A stretch of DNA of 64,000 bases from a virus (IMGVR_UViG_3300024336_000005:124001-188000); one strand, 5' to 3'; counted from the stretch's first letter, positions 1-7,011 are shown. A program made the numbers and translations. Notes: generated by a model from the letters alone, not told the origin.

Positions 1-45
1 GTAGAGATTGCAGAAGACAAGCTAAAAGAAAGAGATGACTGGTAA
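1..45 (+). CDS. 3' end of an unidentified gene (partial)
   Basis: An open frame runs from the window edge to a TAA at 43-45 and ends in the residues KERDDW. Only 14 codons are visible, so no function can be given. The next start codon lies inside it, the overlap style used throughout this genome. Confidence 0.4.
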   Translation, partial: VEIAEDKLKERDDW

Positions 46-535
46 TAAGATGTCTATAAAAAGCTTCCACTATGTGTTGGACAATCTTGAGGATGGCAGT
101 GCAGGCATTACCTTCTACTCAAGTGAAGAGCTGGCTGACTTTGCTAGCGAATATGATTTGAATAAGGGCGGCTCCTCCTTTAGCAATAATACAGGATGCA
201 TTAGTGTGTATTATGAAGGCGATGTCGTGCCACATCTTGGGTGTCATCTTCTTACCCCCTTAGGCTTCTTGCTGAAAGCTGCTTATGATTGGAATCCTAG
301 GCATGATAAGGGCGGATGGAGTGAAGGTTGGGTGGTTCTAAAAAGAATGAACTTTGTTGAGAAGCTCATGGACAACCTAGCATTGCGCGCAGAAGAGATT
401 GGTGAGCCCCACACGCCTCGATATATAAATATTGTATCTGATCATGGTGAGGTTGTTCAGTACTTTACGTGCAAGAGTGCCGAGGATACGTTAACTCACA
501 TCTTGGAATTCTATCTAAAGTGCAGCCCATCATGA
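35..535 (+). CDS. Hypothetical protein, 166 aa
   Basis: Unrecognised soluble protein without signal peptide or membrane segment. ATG at 35 follows the purine-rich AAAGAAAGAG; ATG at 50 (start MSIKSF) is an alternative. The stop overlaps the next gene's ATG (ATGA at 532-535), so it is probably co-translated with it. Confidence 0.7.
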   Translation: MTGNKMSIKSFHYVLDNLEDGSAGITFYSSEELADFASEYDLNKGGSSFSNNTGCISVYYEGDVVPHLGCHLLTPLGFLLKAAYDWNPRHDKGGWSEGWVVLKRMNFVEKLMDNLALRAEEIGEPHTPRYINIVSDHGEVVQYFTCKSAEDTLTHILEFYLKCSPS

Positions 536-954
536 AGCTTGTAGTCTTTGTGGGGGATCCCAAGTCAGAGCAAATTAAGGTTCTGACGGAGCCCCATGGG
601 AGTGCCTTTAAGCATAACATTGATATCTTGCGACCTTGCAATCAGATCGAACAATTAGATTCTTTGTTTCATAACTTTCAGAACAGCAGCAGACTTCTCA
701 GTGGCAATCTTCTTCTCGTCACTGAATCTGAAATCATATTCAATCAGATTAGAATCAATGTAATGAATGGTGTAGTAAGCCATGAAGATGTTGAGATCTA
801 TTTTGAAGATGAATCAGGGGAGATTTGGAAGTTGGGGTTGGATGCCGATGGCAGGATGGAAGTCTGGCCAAAGGGATTCTTCGACACAATAGGCAACCAG
901 CTGCAAGAAATAATGAACTGCTACTTTAATAAAGTGACACTTAAGGAGGATTGA
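532..954 (+). CDS. Hypothetical protein, 140 aa
   Basis: Unknown protein beginning MKLVVFVGDP. I chose ATG 532 because it overlaps the previous stop and gives a hydrophobic first beta strand. An in-frame ATG at 469 would need a long overlap. The C-terminal half is rich in Glu and Asp. No family recognised. Confidence 0.7.
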   Translation: MKLVVFVGDPKSEQIKVLTEPHGSAFKHNIDILRPCNQIEQLDSLFHNFQNSSRLLSGNLLLVTESEIIFNQIRINVMNGVVSHEDVEIYFEDESGEIWKLGLDADGRMEVWPKGFFDTIGNQLQEIMNCYFNKVTLKED

Positions 955-1149
955 ATGGGACTGTTTGATATTTTTACATCTGTTGTAGACACAGCGGGCA
1001 GTGTTGTTAAGACTGTCGTTGATGTGGCTGTCATTCCCGTGAGGGTTGTCGAGGATCTTGTTGATCCCGACACTGACTTCATAGAGTTAGAGCACACAAG
1101 AGATCAACTTGATAAGGTCGTAGATGATCTTGAGGATGCAATCAATTAA
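955..1149 (+). CDS. Small hypothetical protein, 64 aa
   Basis: A strong AAGGAGG Shine-Dalgarno precedes the ATG, which directly follows the previous TGA. The N-terminal half is valine-rich and amphipathic (VVDTAGSVVKTVVDVAVIPV) and the C-terminal half is acidic. This could be a membrane-associating small phage protein. No family recognised. Confidence 0.7.
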   Translation: MGLFDIFTSVVDTAGSVVKTVVDVAVIPVRVVEDLVDPDTDFIELEHTRDQLDKVVDDLEDAIN

Positions 1150-1634
1150 TGAAGTTTACAATAGGTCATATCCTATCTGTTGTTTGTGACAGAATGTTTG
1201 TGTCAGAGAAGGAGCTTAAGAAGTTCCTTGATTATGTGTGCGGCCAGAAGTTGAGCACGGTGCACCTCGCCGCCGCATCAGACTACGCTAAGATCCCACT
1301 GTTCGAACAGTTCCCTTGGGTCGATAAGATCAACACAAGAAGCCTTGATAGTACGATAGCTAGGATCCATTCTGAGGCCCCTCGGGCTGACTTGGAACTC
1401 GACACTGCACCGAAGGCTTACAACCCCTCAGTGGCCGCTCAGATCGTAGCAAACGCTACTGCTAGCAGCAATAGAGAAGCGCTTTGCGCTGCTCGAGACA
1501 AGTGGCTTGCTGGTGTGGCTAAGAAGGTGCGTGGTAATACTTTTGAAGTAAAGACTGCCACTGAGATGGGCTACCGTAAGTTTGATAAGGGATACTTCAC
1601 CAGATGGTGGATGAAGCAGAGAGCTAAGCCCTGA
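1149..1634 (+). CDS. DUF7736-like phage protein, 161 aa
   Basis: The start overlaps the previous stop (TAATG). The first 60 residues (ILSVVCDRMFV, then YVCGQKLSTVHLAAASDY, then FPWV) follow a layout I recognise from uncharacterised phage proteins called DUF7736, which start with an ILSVTTG-like strand and a short helical region. The rest is basic and alanine-rich. Function unknown; the family call is from memory and needs a profile search. Confidence 0.65.
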   Translation: MKFTIGHILSVVCDRMFVSEKELKKFLDYVCGQKLSTVHLAAASDYAKIPLFEQFPWVDKINTRSLDSTIARIHSEAPRADLELDTAPKAYNPSVAAQIVANATASSNREALCAARDKWLAGVAKKVRGNTFEVKTATEMGYRKFDKGYFTRWWMKQRAKP

Positions 1635-1648
1635 GGGCTGCTCTCCAT

Positions 1649-1725
1649 GCCAGGTTAGCTCAGTGGATTAGAGCAGGGAGTTTCTACCTCCAAGGTCATA
1701 GGTTCGATCCCTATACCTGGTACCA
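1649..1725 (+). tRNA. tRNA-Arg (anticodon UCU)
   Basis: Complete cloverleaf. Acceptor GCCAGGT pairs with ACCTGGT with a G1-U72 wobble, the D arm is GCTC/GAGC, the anticodon loop is TTTCTAC (TCT) and the T arm is ATAGG-TTCGATC-CCTAT. Discriminator A and CCA are encoded. The first anticodon-stem pair (27-43) is a G-A mismatch. It reads AGA, common in this genome. Confidence 0.93.
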
Positions 1726-1741
1726 ATGAAAAGGGAAGAGT

Positions 1742-2182
1742 ATGAAGAAGTTTAATGTGTGGTTGTGTGTGCTGTTGTTCTCATTTGCTTGTTCAAATCA
1801 GGTGGGATTGGAATATGCATCAGTTAAGGTTCCCACTCCAGCTGAAATTGGAGTGGACTTCAACATAATTGAGACCCAGCTTCCTCCGGTGGAGATAGCA
1901 GTCACTCGAGCAGTTGGATATCTTACGCATACAGAATGGGGGGCCCTGACCATTAGAGATGGAAAGAATGTTTATCTAAGCTTTCTTATGGATGACCAGA
2001 ACTTGAATGAAAGGATTTTGCAAGCCTCTTATGGAGAGCTTGCTCATTTCTTGGCGCAAGTTTGTGGGCGCTTTACTGCGACAAAGCAGTGGTCATGTCA
2101 GGTTAAAATTCCAGATAAGGATGTACCGTTTATATCTTCGGTACTAATTAAGCCCTTGAGGGCTCCGAAAGATAGGGAATAA
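1742..2182 (+). CDS. Putative secreted or lipoprotein, 146 aa
   Basis: N-terminus MKKFNVWLCVLLFSFACSN has a basic n-region, a hydrophobic core and a Cys at a lipobox-like position (SFAC), suggesting an exported, possibly lipid-anchored protein. GGAAGAG is the Shine-Dalgarno. The mature part (about 125 aa) is unrecognised. Confidence 0.65.
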   Translation: MKKFNVWLCVLLFSFACSNQVGLEYASVKVPTPAEIGVDFNIIETQLPPVEIAVTRAVGYLTHTEWGALTIRDGKNVYLSFLMDDQNLNERILQASYGELAHFLAQVCGRFTATKQWSCQVKIPDKDVPFISSVLIKPLRAPKDRE

Positions 2183-2184
2183 CG

Positions 2185-2577
2185 ATGAAGCAGGGCGTAA
2201 GCATAGTTGTTCTCGGTTTGACCGAGGATTTTGAAACTAAGGTTCTTATCTGTGAGCGTAAGGATGGCAGCGGATACTGTCTGCCAGGAGGGAAGATTGA
2301 TCCCGGCGAGAGGGGCGAACAGGCTGCAATGAGGGAGCTCTTTGAGGAGACTGGAATCTACCTTAGCGCTGCCAACACACGGCATCTGTACTCAGGCGTA
2401 GAGATCCCCGAGTGGATCACTACTACCTTTTATCTCCCGTACAAGCTGAAGATAGCTGATACTATCCTTTCTCCTGGTGAGGGAGAGCCACCCTGCAAGT
2501 GGGGCACTTGGGAAGAGCTCTTTGGTCCCCCCTTTGGCGACTACAACCGTAAGGTATTTGAGGTGATGCGGACGTGA
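2185..2577 (+). CDS. Nudix hydrolase
   Basis: The Nudix box spans residues about 31-54: GGKIDPGE, then RELFEETGI, matching GX5EX7REUXEEXGU with the RE and EE metal ligands present. At 130 aa it is a single-domain Nudix protein. Substrate cannot be read from sequence; (d)NTP clean-up is likely next to an IMPDH-like gene and with the dNTP genes downstream. It ends in a GTGA overlap with the next gene. Confidence 0.92.
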   Translation: MKQGVSIVVLGLTEDFETKVLICERKDGSGYCLPGGKIDPGERGEQAAMRELFEETGIYLSAANTRHLYSGVEIPEWITTTFYLPYKLKIADTILSPGEGEPPCKWGTWEELFGPPFGDYNRKVFEVMRT

Positions 2578-3617
2578 GTAACTCTAAGTCTTTTGATGAC
2601 TATCTTATGTCTCCTCGGTATTCTGATATTGAATCAAGGAGTGAGGTTTCTCTGGAGACTTCTTTAGGGCCATATACCTTTAGTCTCCCTATTATCTCTT
2701 CTCCTATGGATACTATCACTAATGCTGAGATGGCAGCGGCGATGGCTGAGGCCGGAGGCTTAGGGATTGTTCACAGAGGACAAGAGGCTGCAGTACAGGC
2801 CCACGAAGTTGGCCTGGGAGTGGTGATAGCGCGCGAAAAAGGTGTAAAAGATCCTATCATTGGTGCAGCCATTGGCGTAAAGGTTGAAGATGTTGATAGA
2901 GCTGAAAGGCTTGTAGATGCAGGGGCTAAGATCCTTTGCATTGATGTCTGTCATGGACACCACATCAATGTGAAGCGTCAGATCAAAAGGCTGCAACATC
3001 TTAATACCACCATCATTGCTGGAAACATTGCCACCAGAAATGGTGCAATGTTTCTTGCAGACCAAGGGGTGGCTGGCATTAGAGTTGGCATTGGCAATGG
3101 TTCCATTTGTTCCACAAGACTGAACACTGGACACGGCGTTCCACAAGCAACAGCATTGATGCATGCCGCGTGGGGAGTGTCTGGAGTTATGGATAGTACC
3201 AGCCCACCAGAAGCCAGGCCTGCTCTCATCTCAGATGGTGGTTGTCGTAACGGAGGAGACATCGTTAAGGCCCTTGCGCTCGGTGCTGATATGGTGATGT
3301 TGGGTTCGATGCTTTCGGGTACATATGAAACCCCAGGCAACTGTGATGACGACGGTTACAAAGTGTACCGTGGCATGGCCTCTGAAGGAGCCCAGGCCGA
3401 CTGGGGCGGTGGAGTTAAGTCAGTGGAAGGGGTCACTGCTAAGGTGCGCTCCAAGGGGGCTGTAGGCCCCTTGTTGGACGCCCTTGCTGAGAATCTTCGA
3501 GCAGGGCTGTCTTACTCAGGGGCTAGAACCATTAAGGATCTTCAAGCATGTGCTGACCGAATCATTGTATCTCAATCATCACTGAGGGAAAGCGATACGC
3601 ATATTCGCTTCCAGTAA
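2574..3617 (+). CDS. IMP dehydrogenase / GMP reductase family protein
   Basis: TIM-barrel purine oxidoreductase of 347 aa. Visible motifs: SSPMDTIT near residue 40, the catalytic-cysteine loop GIGNGSICST, the phosphate-binding SDGGCRNGGDIVKALALGAD, and GSMLSGTYETPG followed by YRGMASEGAQ. The CBS domain pair of full-length IMPDH is absent, giving a GMP-reductase-like length; which reaction it runs is undecided. GTG start, overlapping the Nudix stop, suggests translational coupling. Likely role: guanine nucleotide balance during infection. Confidence 0.9.
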   Translation: MSNSKSFDDYLMSPRYSDIESRSEVSLETSLGPYTFSLPIISSPMDTITNAEMAAAMAEAGGLGIVHRGQEAAVQAHEVGLGVVIAREKGVKDPIIGAAIGVKVEDVDRAERLVDAGAKILCIDVCHGHHINVKRQIKRLQHLNTTIIAGNIATRNGAMFLADQGVAGIRVGIGNGSICSTRLNTGHGVPQATALMHAAWGVSGVMDSTSPPEARPALISDGGCRNGGDIVKALALGADMVMLGSMLSGTYETPGNCDDDGYKVYRGMASEGAQADWGGGVKSVEGVTAKVRSKGAVGPLLDALAENLRAGLSYSGARTIKDLQACADRIIVSQSSLRESDTHIRFQ

Positions 3618-3628
3618 TAAGACTGCGC

Positions 3629-3644
3629 ACTCCCAGTAAGGGAG
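3629..3644 (+). repeat. Small ACTC/GAG hairpin, copy 1
   Basis: CTCCC-AGTAA-GGGAG stem-loop. Member of a family of hairpins repeated in the tRNA region (other copies near 4082, 5054, 5349, 5365, 7264, 7630, 7907) whose stems differ but keep base pairing. Confidence 0.6.
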
Positions 3645-3649
3645 AAGTA

Positions 3650-3750
3650 GGGTTGGCTGCGCTTGGACTGCGTCCAATGCTGGCCTGATAGTCATATAGG
3701 CAAAGGCCAGTCAGTTGAAGTCCTCGTGACAACACCGGGCTGGCTTTTGG
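3650..3750 (+). other. Structured spacer upstream of tRNA-Ile
   Basis: No gene. It holds a hairpin TGCGCT-TTGGAC-TGC-GTCCAA-TGCT at about 3657-3681 and an outer stem CTGGCC/GGCCAG at about 3680-3711. The first belongs to a motif (TGCGCT ... ATGCTC) that recurs at about 5101, 7660 and 7944. Probably a transcribed, folded spacer. Confidence 0.5.
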
Positions 3751-3825
3751 GGTCCTCTAGCCAAACGGTCAAGGCAGCCGCCTGATAAGCGGCGATACCT
3801 GGTTCAACTCCAGGGGGGACTACCA
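3751..3825 (+). tRNA. tRNA-Ile (anticodon GAU)
   Basis: Acceptor GGTCCTC/GGGGACT (G1-U72 wobble), anticodon stem GCCGC/GCGGC, loop CTGATAA with anticodon GAT, T arm CCTGG-TTCAACT-CCAGG, discriminator A and encoded CCA. It reads AUC. Confidence 0.93.
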
Positions 3826-3861
3826 TCCAGCATTAGCTGGGACAAACATAAAGGAGAAAGC

Positions 3862-4059
3862 ATGTCGTCAAGGAACAGAGAGAATGATGCGACGATTAAG
3901 AGGTTGCAGCGAGTGTCGGATGTCCTCAAGCAGGAGATGAGGGAGATCCCCTTCTTGCCAAAGGACATCACGGACACTTTGAACGGTACCATCAGCTACG
4001 TAAAGCGTAGATGTGCCGCGCTAGGTCCAGTAGAAGAGGCATCTGACTCACCAGAGTAA
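3862..4059 (+). CDS. Small hypothetical protein, 65 aa
   Basis: AAAGGAGA lies 6 nt before the ATG. Charged, mostly helical (MSSRNRENDATIKRLQRVSD ...) with an acidic C-terminus. It is one of the few protein genes in the tRNA region. No family recognised. Confidence 0.7.
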   Translation: MSSRNRENDATIKRLQRVSDVLKQEMREIPFLPKDITDTLNGTISYVKRRCAALGPVEEASDSPE

Positions 4060-4081
4060 GTGTCCAAATAGCTTTTGTCTT

Positions 4082-4099
4082 ACTCTTAGTGAAGAGGAG
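4082..4099 (+). repeat. Small ACTC/GAG hairpin, copy 2
   Basis: CTCTT-AGTG-AAGAG stem followed by GAGACATGTAG. The 3' arm runs into a GAGGAG that looks like a ribosome-binding site but is followed by ATG-TAG, so no protein is made from it. Confidence 0.6.
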
Positions 4100-4106
4100 A
4101 CATGTA

Positions 4107-4162
4107 GCACCTAAACTGGCTCCCTAGTAGCCGAGAGTCGGCGGGTCGTTCAGTTTAGGTGC
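4107..4162 (+). repeat. Perfect 12-bp inverted repeat
   Basis: GCACCTAAACTG (4107-4118) is exactly complementary to CAGTTTAGGTGC (4151-4162), enclosing a 32-nt GC-rich loop that can fold further. It would form a stable RNA hairpin between the 65-aa gene and the palindrome-rich tract. Confidence 0.75.
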
Positions 4163-4179
4163 AGTAGTTACCGAGCCAG

Positions 4180-4460
4180 CAAAGTCATCGATCGTACGTC
4201 AACAAAGAAGAGCTAGTAGTATAGACTAGTAAGCTTCAGACGTCCGGCTCGAGACCCAGTCTGGCGGCCGGCGGAGGAGATGATCTCCGGCGCCGTGGGA
4301 CCGTACTTGGTCCGCCATGGTAACTACAACTGCAGCGAGGAGACATGTACATGATCCAGACCTGGTCACCAGCTCTTAGGGGCCCATAAGGCCTGACCTG
4401 GATGTCCATGTCGATAACGCTGTGGAGAACTACTTCTATATATGTCAAGTACTACAATAG
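4180..4460 (+). other. Non-coding tract dense in short palindromes
   Basis: No convincing gene. I count about 18 perfect 6-bp palindromes (for example atcgat, cgtacg, actagt, aagctt, gacgtc, ctcgag, cggccg, ggcgcc, ccatgg, ctgcag, acatgt, tgtaca, gggccc, aggcct, agtact, tctaga), where chance predicts roughly four. Hairpins such as GGAGA-TGA-TCTCC and GGACC-GTACTT-GGTCC are present. It may be a folded RNA or a tract under unusual selection. Confidence 0.45.
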
Positions 4461-4495
4461 GTCTAGAACTATTGGGCATAAAGAAGGGTAGTTCT

Positions 4496-4530
4496 GCGGG
4501 TGAAGTGTTTAGGTTGCACGTCTGGCTTCC
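4496..4530 (+). pseudogene. 5' half of an interrupted tRNA
   Basis: GCGGGTG acceptor strand, D arm GTGT-TTAGGTT-GCAC and anticodon 5' strand TCTGG followed by CTTCC, where the tRNA breaks off. The matching 3' half lies at about 5009-5048 beyond an HNH gene. Position 8 is A rather than the usual U. Whether the two halves are joined in RNA is unknown. Confidence 0.5.
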
Positions 4531-4582
4531 TTCCAAACTTTCGCTGTTATTGGAATCCAAGCACTACGCTTGGAGGGCTACA

Positions 4583-4993
4583 ATGAAAGTTTGCACTAAA
4601 TGCAATGAACAAAAGACACTAGAAAACTTTTCATGGAAAGATAAAAATAGAGGAAGAAAAGCTTCCGAATGTAAGAGTTGTCATAAAATAATGAGGTTGG
4701 CTTATTATCAAGCTAACAAAACAAAAGAAAGACAACGAGCAAATCATCGCAGGATGAATCTCAAAGCATGGTACAGGGACTTAAAGAAGACACTGTGCTG
4801 TCATAAATGCAGAGAGAGCCACCCTGCGATATTACATTTTCACCATAAAGTTTCTAACCAAAAAGAACTTGAAATATCTATAGCCATCAACCATGGATGG
4901 TCAAAAGAGCGCATTCTAAAAGAAATGAATAAATGCGAAGTTCTTTGTGCCAATTGTCATGCTAAGCATCATTGGGATGAAAGGTACGAATAG
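4583..4993 (+). CDS. HNH homing endonuclease inside a tRNA
   Basis: 136 aa from ATG 4583, preceded by GGAGG. The N-terminal zinc knuckle has two CxxC pairs (CTKC, CKSC); a basic helical middle follows; the C-terminal HNH/zinc region has CHKC, the HFHHK metal-binding histidines and LCANCHAKHH. Freestanding nucleases of this type cut DNA and spread by homing. The gene sits between the two halves of a tRNA with only about 70 nt of flanking sequence, too little for an obvious group I core. Confidence 0.85.
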   Translation: MKVCTKCNEQKTLENFSWKDKNRGRKASECKSCHKIMRLAYYQANKTKERQRANHRRMNLKAWYRDLKKTLCCHKCRESHPAILHFHHKVSNQKELEISIAINHGWSKERILKEMNKCEVLCANCHAKHHWDERYE

Positions 4994-5008
4994 TGCTTTA
5001 CATTCCTC

Positions 5009-5048
5009 AACCCAGAAAGACAGAGTTCGATTCTCTGTACCCGCACCA
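5009..5048 (+). pseudogene. 3' half of the interrupted tRNA
   Basis: Anticodon 3' strand CCAGA, variable loop AAGA, T arm CAGAG-TTCGATT-CTCTG, acceptor strand TACCCGC (pairs with GCGGGTG at 4496) and encoded ACCA. The rejoined anticodon is ambiguous: UCC (Gly) if CTTCC is kept, UCA if the loop is CTTCAAC. Confidence 0.55.
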
Positions 5049-5053
5049 TCCTT

Positions 5054-5074
5054 ACTCTGAGAAAAGAGGAGGAG
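5054..5074 (+). repeat. Small ACTC/GAG hairpin, copy 3
   Basis: CTCT-GAGAAA-AGAG stem followed by GAGGAG, six nucleotides after the 3' half tRNA. Same family as the copies listed at 3629. Confidence 0.55.
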
Positions 5075-5076
5075 AA

Positions 5077-5143
5077 CATTAATATATATAAGGCCAATCT
5101 TGCGCTTTTTCAATGCTCGATCGAGTTCTTATATATATTAATG
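5077..5143 (+). repeat. Perfect 16-bp inverted repeat
   Basis: CATTAATATATATAAG (5077-5092) is exactly complementary to CTTATATATATTAATG (5128-5143). The 35-nt loop carries the recurring TGCGCT ... AATGCTC motif (5101-5118). A strong AU-rich RNA hairpin is expected. Confidence 0.8.
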
Positions 5144-5222
5144 GTAATAAGTTTAGATCAGACATCTTTTTAGCGCTCAGATAGATTGTCCGAGCTCGAA
5201 GAAAGAAAAATAATCTGAATAC

Positions 5223-5250
5223 ACAAGTGGAACTTAAGATAACCACTTGT
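5223..5250 (+). repeat. 8-bp inverted repeat abutting a tRNA
   Basis: ACAAGTGG (5223-5230) and CCACTTGT (5243-5250) are perfectly complementary, and the stem ends exactly at the base before tRNA position 1 (5251). The stretch 5144-5222 has no gene I can support. Confidence 0.7.
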
Positions 5251-5337
5251 GGGATGTTAGCCGAATTGGTTGAAGGTACCGGACTCTTAATCCGGAGAGT
5301 GAAAGCTCCATTCTGGGTTCGAACCCCAGGCGTCCCA
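5251..5337 (+). tRNA. Class II tRNA with CUU anticodon
   Basis: Acceptor GGGATGT/GCGTCCC, D arm GCC-GAATTGGTTGAA-GGT, anticodon stem CCGGA/TCCGG with loop CTCTTAA (anticodon CTT), T arm CTGGG-TTCGAAC-CCCAG, A73, no encoded CCA. The variable arm is 17 nt and forms GAGT-GAAA-GCTC with a GNRA loop, so this is a class II (Leu/Ser/Tyr-type) body. CUU normally belongs to class I tRNA-Lys, so the identity is conflicting. Confidence 0.8.
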
Positions 5338-5348
5338 CTTAAGTCCAT

Positions 5349-5380
5349 ACTCTAGGAATAGAGATACTCTTTCGGGAGTA
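5349..5380 (+). repeat. Two tandem small hairpins
   Basis: CTCT-AGGAAT-AGAG (about 5350-5363) then TACTC-TTTCGG-GAGTA (5365-5380), ending one base before tRNA-Phe. Relatives of the ACTC/GAG hairpin family. Confidence 0.5.
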
Positions 5381-5381
5381 T

Positions 5382-5453
5382 CCGCCCTTAGCTCAGTTGG
5401 TAGAGCATCTGGTTGAAGCCCAGTGGTCTCTGGTTCGATTCCAGAAGGGTGGA
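5382..5453 (+). tRNA. tRNA-Phe (anticodon GAA)
   Basis: Acceptor CCGCCCT/AGGGTGG, D arm GCTC/GAGC, anticodon loop TTGAAGC (GAA), T arm TCTGG-TTCGATT-CCAGA, A73, no encoded CCA. Position 3-70 is a G-U wobble, normally the alanine identity pair, which is odd for a Phe tRNA. Pair 27-43 is mismatched (T-T). Confidence 0.88.
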
Positions 5454-5479
5454 CAAGTACTGAAACGCAAAGGATGAAA

Positions 5480-5740
5480 ATGAAGATTAAAGAACTGATT
5501 GAAGCCCTGCAGGGAAAAGATCCAGAAGCTGTTGTTGTAATCCATGGCTACGAGGGTGGCTTTCATGAGGTGGCAAGGACATTAAATGGAGGAATCTTTG
5601 TTGATCTCCATAGAGGTGATGCTTATTATGGAGAGCACGAATTCTGTTCAGAGGAATATGCTGAGGGAGCGAACAGCAAAGCTGTCCTTCTCCTCCATGA
5701 CTGTCCAAAGGATGAAGATGATTACACAGGAAACTCATAA
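5480..5740 (+). CDS. Hypothetical protein, 86 aa
   Basis: I chose ATG 5480 because AAAGGA sits at normal spacing; ATG 5474 would overlap it. It begins MKIKELIEALQGKDPEAVVV, a pattern common in short phage proteins of unknown function (a second one starts at 34845). Asp/Glu-rich C-terminus. Confidence 0.75.
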   Translation: MKIKELIEALQGKDPEAVVVIHGYEGGFHEVARTLNGGIFVDLHRGDAYYGEHEFCSEEYAEGANSKAVLLLHDCPKDEDDYTGNS

Positions 5741-5749
5741 GGATAAATA

Positions 5750-6859
5750 ATGTCGCACACAACTCTTTTTCATAAGGGCAAGGCCAACAAGCTGTACTCA
5801 TGGACCATTTGGACTGAAGGTGACGAAATTGTTACCGAACATGGGACTGCAGAGGGCAAGAAGCAGGTCTCACGTAAGAAGGCCACGCCAAAGAACGTAG
5901 GCAGATCCAATGAGACCACAGCAGAGGAGCAGGCCGTGCTTGAAGCACAGGCCATGTGGACCTTCAAGAAGGAACGCAAGTACTCAGAGTCTCCTCATGA
6001 GGCAGAGCAAACACTCTTCCTCCCCATGTTGGCACAGGACTTTGAGAAGAAGAAGTCTAAGGTTAGCTACCCCGTAGATGTTCAGCCTAAGCTGGATGGA
6101 GTTCGCGCTCTTGCTACTTGGGAGGGAGAAGAGGTTAAGCTCTACTCTCGTTCAGGTAAGGAGTGGAACATTCCTCATCTAGCAAGACAGCTTGAGGCAG
6201 TCTTGCCTAAGGATAGAATTGTTGACGGTGAGATTTACATCCATGGTGTGAGCTTCCAGGCAGTGACTCGACTGGTTAAAAAGCATAGACCAGGAGAGAG
6301 TGAGAAGCTTAATTACTTCATCTACGATATGGTGATGAAGGGGGCAGAGAACACAGAGATTGGCTGGCTTCCTCGTAAGCATCAGCTGGCTGAGTTCTTT
6401 GGGTCCTTTGATGAGAGCTTGGCTCCCAACCTCATTCATGTTCAGAGTAATGATGCCCCAAGTGAAGAGGAAGTCTATTATCTACAGCAGAAGCTAGTAG
6501 AAGAAGGCTTTGAAGGTGCCATCGTAAGGGTCCTCAATGGATTCCCTTACATTTATGGCTACCGCTCAGCTGGTCTGCTCAAAGTAAAGACCTTCTCGGA
6601 TGAAGAGTTTAGAGTGGTTGGGCATACCATGGGAGTAGGCAAGTTCGCTAATACCCCTACGTGGGAGTGTATCACCAATGAGGGGAGGCCTTTCCGGTGC
6701 CTGTCCAAGGGAACGAAGGCCGAACGAGAGGCCATGGGAGCCAATGCTGAGTCCTACTATGGGCAGATGCTAAAGGTTCGCTTCTTTGAGAAGTCAGAAG
6801 ATAATATCCCAAGGTTTCCAATCGGTATAGGCTTTAGAGACCCCAGGGATATGTCATGA
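5750..6859 (+). CDS. ATP-dependent DNA ligase with WGR-like N-terminus
   Basis: 369 aa. Residues about 1-75 look like a WGR-type module (KLYSWTIWTEGDEIVTEHGT). The nucleotidyltransferase core follows: motif I KLDGVRA near residue 115 with the adenylated Lys, DGEIY (motif III), EGAIVR (motif IV) and LLKVKTF (motif V), then an OB fold. It seals nicks in duplex DNA in replication and repair. Preceded by AAGGATAAATA. Its stop overlaps a small membrane-protein gene. Confidence 0.92.
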   Translation: MSHTTLFHKGKANKLYSWTIWTEGDEIVTEHGTAEGKKQVSRKKATPKNVGRSNETTAEEQAVLEAQAMWTFKKERKYSESPHEAEQTLFLPMLAQDFEKKKSKVSYPVDVQPKLDGVRALATWEGEEVKLYSRSGKEWNIPHLARQLEAVLPKDRIVDGEIYIHGVSFQAVTRLVKKHRPGESEKLNYFIYDMVMKGAENTEIGWLPRKHQLAEFFGSFDESLAPNLIHVQSNDAPSEEEVYYLQQKLVEEGFEGAIVRVLNGFPYIYGYRSAGLLKVKTFSDEEFRVVGHTMGVGKFANTPTWECITNEGRPFRCLSKGTKAEREAMGANAESYYGQMLKVRFFEKSEDNIPRFPIGIGFRDPRDMS

Positions 6860-7011
6860 AGTACATCTTCTTGACTGTAGTCCAGGTCATATTGGCCTTG
6901 GCCATCTGCGAAACATTGGTACAATTTGCATGGGTTATGGTAATGGGATCAATAGGTTGGCACACATACGACCTAATAAGCACTAGAATAGTAGGGGTTA
7001 AGGATGAGTAG
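6856..7011 (+). CDS. Small membrane protein, 51 aa
   Basis: ATG overlaps the ligase stop (ATGA). It starts MKYIFLTVVQVILALAIC and continues hydrophobic to about residue 33, giving one long or two short transmembrane segments, with a charged C-terminus (RIVGVKDE). Function unknown. Confidence 0.65.
   Translation: MKYIFLTVVQVILALAICETLVQFAWVMVMGSIGWHTYDLISTRIVGVKDE

Noticed and set aside
2574-3617. Split-intein IMPDH like those in some fractured phage genes
   Set aside because: The gene is a single uninterrupted frame with all catalytic segments and no intein motifs.
4081-4106. Start of a short gene at ATG 4102 after GAGGAG
   Set aside because: The ATG is followed immediately by TAG; the GAGGAG is the 3' arm of a repeated hairpin.
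4442-4582. N-terminal extension of the HNH gene to ATG 4442
   Set aside because: That region is the 5' half tRNA and palindrome tract; ATG 4583 has a GGAGG site and starts at the zinc-finger domain.
5423-5479. Extension of the 86-aa gene upstream to 5423
   Set aside because: It would translate the 3' half of tRNA-Phe; ATG 5480 has proper ribosome-binding spacing.
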